Source: G051903925 sp051903925 (GTDB lineage: Bacteria > Pseudomonadota > Alphaproteobacteria > Zavarziniales > Zavarziniaceae). From it: 64,000 nt of DNA. Under the pieces are notes generated by a model. The model saw only the letters and a program-made list of their open reading frames with translations, did no database searches and had not been told where the DNA came from. Below, piece by piece: positions 58,127 to 64,000 of the stretch. Made by a program: the position numbers and the translations under genes. The stretch is taken from NCBI RefSeq assembly GCF_051903925.1, contig NZ_CP173678.1, forward strand, positions 3,162,001-3,226,000. The letters are read 5' to 3'. The number at the start of each line of letters is the position of its first letter. Positions within the stretch are counted from its first letter, which is position 1.

Positions 58127-59133
58127 GGCGCCGGGGGCAGCGTCTCCGGGTTCCAGCCGTCGGAAAAGGCCTGGAGGATCGTGCGGCGCAGTTCGGCCAC
58201 CGCATGGCTCTGGTGCGCCGACTTCTTGAAGAGCGCGTAGAACGTGTTCTCGGTCCGGAAGGTGCCGGGCAGGACCGGGCGGATCTCGCCCCGCGCCGCC
58301 CAGGCCCGCGCATAGTGCGGCGGCAGGAAAGCCAGGAACGTGCCCGCCAGCACGAACATCACGCGCGTATCGAGCGTGTCCGACACGGCGCCGCCGGCGG
58401 GAAAGCCGGCGATCAGGCGGGCAAAGGCCGGATCGTCCAGGGCCGCCGGCCGGACCAGCGGGTGCACGCGCACATGGTCGGGCACAAGGTCCCGGTCGGC
58501 CCGGTCGAACAGGGCATGGCCGCGGCCGCAATAGAGCAGCAGCTCCTCCCGGAACAGGGGGATCAGCTCCAGCGCCGCGACGGGGCGCGGCACGACCGAG
58601 ATGCCGAGGTCCGCATCGTTGTCGAGGATGGCCGCCTCGACCAGCGCCGGGCTGCCCGAGTCGAGCTGGACGCGCACGCGCGGGTGGGCCCGGGTGAAGC
58701 GGCCCAGGGCCGCCACCAGCGGGGCGGACGCGATCGAGACGATGTTGTCGACCACGCGCAGGCGGACCTGGCCGGAGAGGTCCTCCGCCGCGGCGGCAAC
58801 GCGGTCGCGGAAGCGGTCGAGATCGGCGAAGAGCTGGAGTGCCGCCAGATAGGTGAGCTGGCCCGCGTCGGTCAGGGCGAAGCCGGCCCGCCCGCGCGTG
58901 CACAGGCGCATGCCCAGCCGCCCTTCGAGCTGCGCGATGTCCAGGCTGATCGCCGACTTGGACTTGTCCAGGGCCACTTCCGCCGGGCCGAAGCCGCCCT
59001 GTTCCACGACCGTGCGGAAGACGCGGAGCAGGCGCAGGTCGGCGTCCTGGACCAGCCCCTGGAGCCCGCGCCGCACACGGGCGCCGGGCGCCGATGCGGG
59101 GGCGCGGGGCGGGCGGTCCTGGCCGTCGGTCAT
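58123..59133 (-). CDS. LysR-family transcriptional regulator
   Basis: A 336-residue LysR protein. HTH near residues 32-90: ADLRLLRVFRTVVEQGGFGPAEVALDKSKSAISLDIAQLEGRLGMRLCTRGRAGFALTDAG. The effector domain follows (LRVVDNIVSIASAPLVAALGRFTRAHPRVRVQL). The ATG at 59133 is chosen because the conserved HTH then starts at about 32; longer frames overlap the promoter region. Divergent from the ABC operon, it probably controls it through the dyad at 59204-59232. Confidence 0.88.
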   Translation of the reverse strand: MTDGQDRPPRAPASAPGARVRRGLQGLVQDADLRLLRVFRTVVEQGGFGPAEVALDKSKSAISLDIAQLEGRLGMRLCTRGRAGFALTDAGQLTYLAALQLFADLDRFRDRVAAAAEDLSGQVRLRVVDNIVSIASAPLVAALGRFTRAHPRVRVQLDSGSPALVEAAILDNDADLGISVVPRPVAALELIPLFREELLLYCGRGHALFDRADRDLVPDHVRVHPLVRPAALDDPAFARLIAGFPAGGAVSDTLDTRVMFVLAGTFLAFLPPHYARAWAARGEIRPVLPGTFRTENTFYALFKKSAHQSHAVAELRRTILQAFSDGWNPETLPPAP

Positions 59134-59203
59134 CGCGCCAGCATGCACGGGCCGGCCGGACCTGCGCCAGCCCCGCCACGGCCGATGCCGCTTCCTTGGC
59201 CGC

Positions 59204-59232
59204 TGCTCAAACCGTCGTTTGTCAATTGAGCA
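59204..59232. promoter_or_regulatory. Probable LysR operator
   Basis: TGCTCAA-N15-TTGAGCA, a perfect 7-bp inverted repeat between the divergent LysR gene and ABC transporter operon. It includes the core TCAATTGA. Size and location suit LysR binding upstream of both promoters. Confidence 0.6.
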
Positions 59233-59369
59233 ATCCGGGCCGCTTGCGCCTCGGCCTATGCTGCATTGCAACGGAGATGGCCCACCGCTGCGAAGACAGC
59301 CGTTGAACGGCGTTCGCGGGGGCGCGGCGGGCCAGTCGAAGCTCCGGTCACGGCTTGAAGGGGATGCGG

Positions 59370-60236
59370 ATGGTAATGGGCGTGATCAAGACGGCGATCC
59401 TGGCGACGGGCATGGCCGTGATCGGCATGGCGACGGCCCAGGCCGCCTGCCTGCAGGAAATCAAGGACAAGGGCACCCTGCTGGTCGGCAACGGCCTGAT
59501 GGGCCTGAAGCCGTTTGCCTACAAGAACGAGACCACGGGCGCCTATGAAGGCTTCGAGCCCGAGATCATCGCCGAACTGGCCAAGCGCCTGGAGATTCCC
59601 CAGTGGGACTATGTCGTCACCGAATGGACGACACTGATCCCGGGCCTGGGCGCCAAGCGCTGGGACATCATCCTGTCGGGCATGTCGGCCACGCAGGAGC
59701 GCCAGACCAACGGCAACATGCTGTTCTCGCGCCCCTATGTGGTGCTCTATGACCGGATCATCGTGCTGAAGGACTCGCCCGTCCAGTCGCTGGCCGACCT
59801 GAAGGGCAAGACCGTCGCGTCGACCCTGGGCTCGCTCGACTCGCTCAACGCGCATGTCCTGGCCGAGGCCGGCGAAGTCGGGCAGGTGATGGACTTCAAC
59901 ACCTTCTCCGAGCCGTTCCTGGCGCTGCGCAACAAGCAGGCCGATGCCGTCGTGATGGACCAGATCACGCTGCAGTCGGAACTGGAGCAGGGCGGTGACC
60001 TGCGCGCCATCGGCGAGCCGATCCCCTATCGCGCCAAGCCCGAGTTCGTCGAGGCCGAGTCCAAGGCCCCCTACATCCTGGGCGGGGTCGCAGCCGGCGC
60101 GCGCGCCGAGTGCACCGACCTGATCGAGGCGATCAACACCGCCCTGATCGCGATGGAGCAGGACGGCACGCGCGAGAAGATCCTGACCAAGTACGAGCTG
60201 TGGTCGCCCGAGCAGATGAAGGTGATGAAGGAGTAA
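59370..60236 (+). CDS. ABC transporter substrate-binding protein (polar amino acid type)
   Basis: A 288-residue periplasmic solute-binding protein of the SBP_bac_3 family. A signal peptide (about 1-25, ends ATAQA-A) precedes CLQEIKDKGTLLVGNGLMGLKPFAY. Then NETTGAYEGFEPEIIAELAKRL, LIPGLGAKRWDIILSGMSATQERQTNGNMLFSRPYV and AVVMDQITL are typical. The start ATG at 59370 has AAGGGG six nt upstream; 59364 or 59376 are alternatives. First gene of the importer operon. The ligand is likely an amino acid or related amine. Confidence 0.9.
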   Translation: MVMGVIKTAILATGMAVIGMATAQAACLQEIKDKGTLLVGNGLMGLKPFAYKNETTGAYEGFEPEIIAELAKRLEIPQWDYVVTEWTTLIPGLGAKRWDIILSGMSATQERQTNGNMLFSRPYVVLYDRIIVLKDSPVQSLADLKGKTVASTLGSLDSLNAHVLAEAGEVGQVMDFNTFSEPFLALRNKQADAVVMDQITLQSELEQGGDLRAIGEPIPYRAKPEFVEAESKAPYILGGVAAGARAECTDLIEAINTALIAMEQDGTREKILTKYELWSPEQMKVMKE

Positions 60237-60279
60237 GGACCCAAGGCAGGCAGATCCGGAAGCTGGAGTTCAGGCGCCC

Positions 60280-61005
60280 GTGTACGATTTCTTCTTCGTC
60301 TTCTTCCCGAAGCATCTCCCGTCGCTGATCGAGGGTGCGATCGTCACCCTTGAACTGTCGATCCTCAGCATGGCGCTGGCCATACCCATCGGCCTGCTGA
60401 CGGCCCTGGGGCGGAATTCGGGAAACAAGGCGCTGGAATGGTTCCTGGCGGCCTATGTCGAGATCTGGCGGGATGTCCCCCTGATCGTCCAGCTGCTGGT
60501 GATCTACTTCACGCTGCCCCAGATCGGCCTGACGCTGCCGGGCTTCTGGGCGGCGATCCTGGGCCTGAGCCTGAATGTCGGGGCCTACCTGTCGGAAGTG
60601 TTTCGCGCGGCCATCGCCTCCATCGACGAGGGCCAGCGCGACGCCGGCATCGCCATGGGCATGTCCAAGGTCACGATCTATCGCCGCGTGATCCTGCCCC
60701 AGGCCCTGCGCATCGCAGTGCCGACCGTCGGCGGCTATTTCATCTCGCTGCTGAAGGACAGCTCGCTCGTCTCGTTCATCGCGGTCAACGAGCTGCTGCG
60801 CAACGGGACGATCATCATCTCGAGCACGTTCCGGTCCATGGAAGTCTACGTGATGGTCGCCATGGTCTATTTCGTGCTGAGCTTCGTGGCCTCGCGGCTG
60901 GTCCGCCGGGTCGAGATCTATCTGACGCCGGCCTATCTGCGCCCGGCGGCCAAGCGCGCCGCCGCGGCCGCCAGCGCCGCGGCGCCCGCCGCAGCCCGGA
61001 CCTGA
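60280..61005 (+). CDS. ABC transporter permease (HisM/GlnP type)
   Basis: A 241-residue inner-membrane permease with five TM helices. The EAA loop is VFRAAIASIDEGQRDAGIAMGMSKVTIYRRVILPQALRIAVPTVGGYFISLLKDSSL. GTG start at 60280 with GCTGGAG 12-14 nt upstream. The last 25 residues are an Ala-rich tail. Only one permease gene is present, so it probably acts as a homodimer. Second gene of the operon. Confidence 0.92.
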   Translation: MYDFFFVFFPKHLPSLIEGAIVTLELSILSMALAIPIGLLTALGRNSGNKALEWFLAAYVEIWRDVPLIVQLLVIYFTLPQIGLTLPGFWAAILGLSLNVGAYLSEVFRAAIASIDEGQRDAGIAMGMSKVTIYRRVILPQALRIAVPTVGGYFISLLKDSSLVSFIAVNELLRNGTIIISSTFRSMEVYVMVAMVYFVLSFVASRLVRRVEIYLTPAYLRPAAKRAAAAASAAAPAAART

Positions 61006-61010
61006 GGCCC

Positions 61011-61856
61011 ATGACAAGCGGGACGACCATGAACGCGCCGATCAAGCCGGCGGCCGCGGCCGCCCATCCCGTGGATCCCGCGACCGCGCCGCGCGGGGCC
61101 GAGATCCTGAGCGTGCGGGCGCTGCACAAGCAGTTCGGCACCAACAAGGTGCTGCGCGGCGTCGACCTGACCCTGCACCAGGGGGAGGTCACGTTCCTGA
61201 TCGGGCCCAGCGGCGGCGGCAAGTCGACGGTGCTGCGCTGCATCAACTTTCTGGAACGGCCGAATGGCGGCGAGATCGTCTTTGGCGACATGCGCCTGTG
61301 CCACGAGGACAGCGGCGTGTTCGAGGTGGCCCCGGATTCCGTGCTGCGCAAGGCGCGGGCGCGCATGCCGATGGTGTTCCAGCACTTCAACCTGTTCGCC
61401 CACCGCACCGTGCTGCAGAACGTGATCGAGGGGCCGGTGATCGTGCAGAAGCGCGCCAAGGCCCAGGTCATCCCGGAGGCGGAGGAGATCCTGCGCCGCG
61501 TCGGCCTGCTGGAGAAGTGCGACTCCTACCCGGCACAGCTGTCCGGCGGGCAGAAGCAGCGCGTGGCGATCGCCCGGGCGCTGGCCATGCAGCCGGCCGT
61601 GATCCTGTTCGACGAGCCGACCTCGGCCCTGGACCCCGAACTGGTCAGCGGCGTGCTGGATACGATCCGCGCCCTGGCCGAGGAGGGGCGCACGATGATT
61701 GTCGTCAGTCACGAGATGGGCTTTGCCCGCAAGCTGGCCGACCGCGTGTACTTCGTGGCGGACGGCGTGATCCAGGAAAGCGGCCCGCCGTCACAGGTCC
61801 TGGAAAACCCGAAGTCGGAGCGCCTGCGCGCCTTCATGCACTCCGTCCTGCACTGA
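61011..61856 (+). CDS. ABC transporter ATP-binding protein (GlnQ type)
   Basis: A 281-residue ATPase. Walker A GPSGGGKST, Q-loop QHFNLFAHRTV, signature LSGGQKQRVAIARALAM, Walker B VILFDEPTSALDPEL, and the switch His VVSHEMGFARKLADRV. A 30-residue Ala/Pro-rich extension precedes the nucleotide-binding domain. ATG at 61011 starts 6 nt after the permease stop. Third gene of the importer operon; it ends before a repeat-containing gap. Confidence 0.93.
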   Translation: MTSGTTMNAPIKPAAAAAHPVDPATAPRGAEILSVRALHKQFGTNKVLRGVDLTLHQGEVTFLIGPSGGGKSTVLRCINFLERPNGGEIVFGDMRLCHEDSGVFEVAPDSVLRKARARMPMVFQHFNLFAHRTVLQNVIEGPVIVQKRAKAQVIPEAEEILRRVGLLEKCDSYPAQLSGGQKQRVAIARALAMQPAVILFDEPTSALDPELVSGVLDTIRALAEEGRTMIVVSHEMGFARKLADRVYFVADGVIQESGPPSQVLENPKSERLRAFMHSVLH

Positions 61857-61954
61857 GGCGCGTCGCGGGGCGCCCGCGTCGCCGTCGCACCGGAGGCTTC
61901 GAGACGCGCGCCCTGCGCGCCCTCAGCATGATGCCGTCGGGTTGCTTGAGAGAC

Positions 61955-62040
61955 TTTTCCCGCCCGCGCGAAGGCTGGATCCACGGGGTCAGGGGTACGT
62001 CCATGTGGCCCTGGATCCCCGCTTTCGCGGGGATGAGGGG
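61955..62040. repeat. Degenerate copy of palindromic repeat family 1
   Basis: The half-element CTGGATCCCCGC-TTTC-GCGGGGATGA at 62011-62036 repeats 43542-43567 with a single change in the loop. CCCCGC-TTTC-GCGGGG (62017-62032) is a perfect stem. The left half is diverged (CCCGCGCGAAGGCTGGATCC). It lies between the convergent ABC and molybdenum-hydroxylase genes and may also act as a terminator. Confidence 0.7.
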
Positions 62041-62087
62041 GTGGTCCTGAGGGTGGTGGCGTCCGTGTACGGCACAGCCACCGCGCC

Positions 62088-64000
62088 CTAAAGCAGCTTG
62101 TCCAGGGTGATGGGGAGGGTGCGGATGCGCTTGCCGGTCGCGTTGTAGACCGCATTGGCGACCGCGGCGCCCACGCCGGTGATGCCGATCTCGCCAATGC
62201 CGCGGGCGCCCATGGGGGCGTGCGGGTCGGGGCGGTCGGTCCACAGGACCTCGATCGCGGGGACGTCCAGCTGCACCGGCACGTGGTAGTCGGCCAGGCT
62301 GGCGTTCATGATGCGGCCCGTCCGCTCGTCGAACAGCGTCTCCTCCGTCAGGGCCAGTCCCAGGCCCATGATCATGCCGCCCCGAAACTGGCTGGCCGCC
62401 GTCTTCGCGTTCAGGATGCGGCCGCAGTCAAAGGCACCCAGCAGGCGCGTCACGCGGACCTCGCCCGTGATCGCGCTGACCTTCACCGCGCAGAAGATGG
62501 CCGAGGTCGAGTGCATCGACCATTTCTGCGTCTCCAGCGGGGGTGGGGCGTCGGCCTGGGCGCTGAGCTCCGTCCGTCCGGCGCGCCCCAGGATCGAGGC
62601 ATAGGTCTCGAACCGCGCAGGATCCTCCCGCGCGGCAAGGCCGCCGTCCCGCGCTTCCAGCGCGTCTGCGGAGAGCCCCGCCAGGGCGGAGTCGTTGCCG
62701 ATCAGCTTGGCCAGCTCCGCCATCAGGGCGCCGTGCGCGGCCAGCACGGCGGCACCCACGGACGCCGTCTGGCTGGAGCCGCCTGCTACCGGGCTGGGCG
62801 GCAGGCGGGTATCGCCATAGTCGAAGCGCACCGCGTCCAGCGGCAGGCCCAGGCGCTCGGCCGCGACCTGGGCGTGGACGGTCGCCGTGCCCATGCCCAT
62901 CTCGTGCGCCGCCGCGGCCACGACGGCGCTGCCATCGGCATGCAGCGTGATGCGCGCGGCGGCACCAGGCATGCGGTAATAGGGATAGGTGCCCGTGGCG
63001 CAGCCCATGCCCAGCAGCCATTCGCCCTCCCGCCTCGACCCGGGAATGGCACTGCGCTCCGCCCAGCCGAAGCGCTCCGCCCCCAGGGCATAGGCCTCCA
63101 CCAGGTGGCGGGACGAGAAGGCATGGCCGGTGGTCGGGTCGCGCTCGGGCTCCAGCGTGCGGCGCAATGCGACCGGGCACATGCCCAGCTTCTCCGCCAG
63201 TTCGTCGAGCGCGGACTCGAGGGCGAAGGTGCCCACCGACTCGCCCGGTGCCCGCATGAAGGTGTTGGCCAGCATGTCCATCTCCGCCACCTGCTGGCCG
63301 ACCTTGAAGCTGTCGGCGGCATAGAGGTGGCGTGCGGGGAAGCTGAACTGCTCCGGGCAGTCATTGTGCGCGGTGACCGCGGCGACGCCGGTGTGGATCA
63401 GGGCGGCCAGCGTCCCGTCGGGCCGCGCGCCCAGCGCCACCCGCTGCTCGGTATTCGTGCGGCCGCCGACCAGCCGGTAGACATCCTCCCGCGTCAGGAC
63501 CATGCGCACCGGGCGGCCCGCCAGGCGGGACGCGGCCGCGGCCAGGATCTGGTGGTCCCACAGGCACTTGCCACCAAAGCCGCCACCCACATAGGGCGAC
63601 AGAACTCGCACCTGGTCGTGCTTCAGGCCGAACACGTCGGCCACCGTCTCGGCCGTCGCCACGACCAGCTGGCTGGCATCGTGGATCGTCAGGGTGTCGC
63701 CCTCCCACATCACGGTCGCGGCGTGCAGCTCGATCGCATTGTGGTTGTGGCGCGGCGTGACATAGGTGGCATCGACCTGGACGGGTGCGGCCGCCAGCGC
63801 CGCCTCGGCGTTGCCGATCTCCAGCAGCGACGGCTCGCCCATCAGCGAGGGCGGGGCATGGGCATGCGCCTTGGCCGCTTCGAACGAGGTGATCGCGTCC
63901 GCCTGGTCATAGGTCACCGCGATCAGGCGCGCGGCGTGGTCGGCCTGTTCCCGTGTCTGGGCCAGGACCACGGCGACGGGCTGGCCGTTCCAGTGGACGG
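62088..64000 (-). CDS. Molybdenum hydroxylase large subunit (xanthine dehydrogenase family), N-terminal part outside the window
   Basis: The last 637 codons or so of a molybdopterin-binding subunit of the xanthine dehydrogenase/aldehyde oxidase family; the N-terminal part lies right of the window. SPYVGGGFGGKCLWDHQILAAAASRLAGRPVRMVLTRED and FMRAPGESVGTFALESALDELA are molybdenum-cofactor contacts. The catalytic Glu is in ARGIGEIGITGVGAAVANAVY near the C terminus. It should oxidise a purine, aldehyde or N-heterocycle with small FeS and FAD partner subunits, not seen here. MobB and MoaDE elsewhere in the window serve this kind of cofactor. Confidence 0.9.
   Translation of the reverse strand, partial: VHWNGQPVAVVLAQTREQADHAARLIAVTYDQADAITSFEAAKAHAHAPPSLMGEPSLLEIGNAEAALAAAPVQVDATYVTPRHNHNAIELHAATVMWEGDTLTIHDASQLVVATAETVADVFGLKHDQVRVLSPYVGGGFGGKCLWDHQILAAAASRLAGRPVRMVLTREDVYRLVGGRTNTEQRVALGARPDGTLAALIHTGVAAVTAHNDCPEQFSFPARHLYAADSFKVGQQVAEMDMLANTFMRAPGESVGTFALESALDELAEKLGMCPVALRRTLEPERDPTTGHAFSSRHLVEAYALGAERFGWAERSAIPGSRREGEWLLGMGCATGTYPYYRMPGAAARITLHADGSAVVAAAAHEMGMGTATVHAQVAAERLGLPLDAVRFDYGDTRLPPSPVAGGSSQTASVGAAVLAAHGALMAELAKLIGNDSALAGLSADALEARDGGLAAREDPARFETYASILGRAGRTELSAQADAPPPLETQKWSMHSTSAIFCAVKVSAITGEVRVTRLLGAFDCGRILNAKTAASQFRGGMIMGLGLALTEETLFDERTGRIMNASLADYHVPVQLDVPAIEVLWTDRPDPHAPMGARGIGEIGITGVGAAVANAVYNATGKRIRTLPITLDKLL

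Noticed and set aside
58123..59271. Longer LysR start at 59271
   Set aside because: It would extend into the dyad and promoter region and put the HTH about 80 residues from the N terminus; 59133 is the natural start.

Overview
The window is chromosomal DNA of a high-GC Alphaproteobacterium. The best fit is the Rhodospirillales or a close relative. The pointers are the run lysC - nitronate monooxygenase-like gene - ptsP - RodZ-like HTH gene with ubiG divergent from lysC, a petP/petR-type MarR plus response-regulator pair beside ilvE, a phasin, a fused cysNC, and two promoters of the EcfG general-stress type (GGAAC-N16-CGTT). Codon choice and base composition look even throughout. I see no prophage, transposase, CRISPR array or rRNA. 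One tRNA-Gln(TTG) gene is present. About 65 protein genes are packed tightly, with many ATGA or TGATG overlaps.

Layout. 0-4.2 kb: edge of a TPP enzyme, an SDR, and a minus-strand regulatory operon (MarR, stand-alone receiver, membrane sensor with PAS and PP2C phosphatase). 4.5-9.1 kb: GMC oxidoreductase facing an alpha/beta hydrolase, an SCO-like protein and a linalool dehydratase/isomerase-family protein, possibly a small terpenoid or alcohol catabolic island. 9.2-12.6 kb: host-attachment family protein (EcfG-type promoter), CBS-BON protein (perfect FNR box) and glutamine-dependent NAD synthetase. 12.9-17.5 kb: methyltransferase, tRNA-Gln, dsbA-like/dsbB pair, ubiK-chaC-nudix operon, small membrane protein, ybdD. 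17.4-22.2 kb: cstA, then a RimK-like ATP-grasp ligase with RLAN domain followed by a GNAT/C39-peptidase fusion. 22.4-25.4 kb: tandem-repeat lipoprotein (EcfG-type promoter), dodecin, SDR, luciferase-like monooxygenase.

25.6-31.2 kb: pgsA-mobB-moaD-moaE, then cysD-cysNC for sulfate activation, and a class I amidotransferase. 31.2-34.9 kb: ilvE divergent from a MarR/OmpR/histidine-kinase operon. 35-38.1 kb: ybjN-proC-tetR, phasin, csaA-like tRNA-binding protein. 38.1-41 kb (minus): a 2-oxoglutarate oxygenase and an HD-domain diiron oxygenase resembling the TmpA/TmpB phosphonate pathway, with an Old Yellow Enzyme gene behind them. 41.1-43.4 kb: a split MFE-2 pair (SDR plus MaoC) with a 13-G tract before the second gene, then a GFA-family protein. 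43.4-44.9 kb: dispersed palindromic repeats on both sides of an unrecognised gene. 44.9-48.8 kb: LLM monooxygenase, ECF sigma/anti-sigma pair, Bax-inhibitor-1 protein, DUF2076 protein. 48.9-58.1 kb: ubiG, lysC, nitronate monooxygenase-like, ptsP, RodZ-like, fatty-acid desaturase, PleD-like diguanylate cyclase. 58.1-61.9 kb: LysR regulator divergent from an amino-acid-type ABC importer. 62.1 kb to the end: a molybdenum hydroxylase large subunit cut by the window edge.

The loci that most merit follow-up are the TmpA/TmpB-like pair, the LDI-family gene and its neighbours, the RLAN ATP-grasp plus GNAT/C39 pair, the stress-promoter genes with the repeat lipoprotein, and the repeats around 43.5-44.9 kb. 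Function assignments come from reading motifs by eye; no database search was run.
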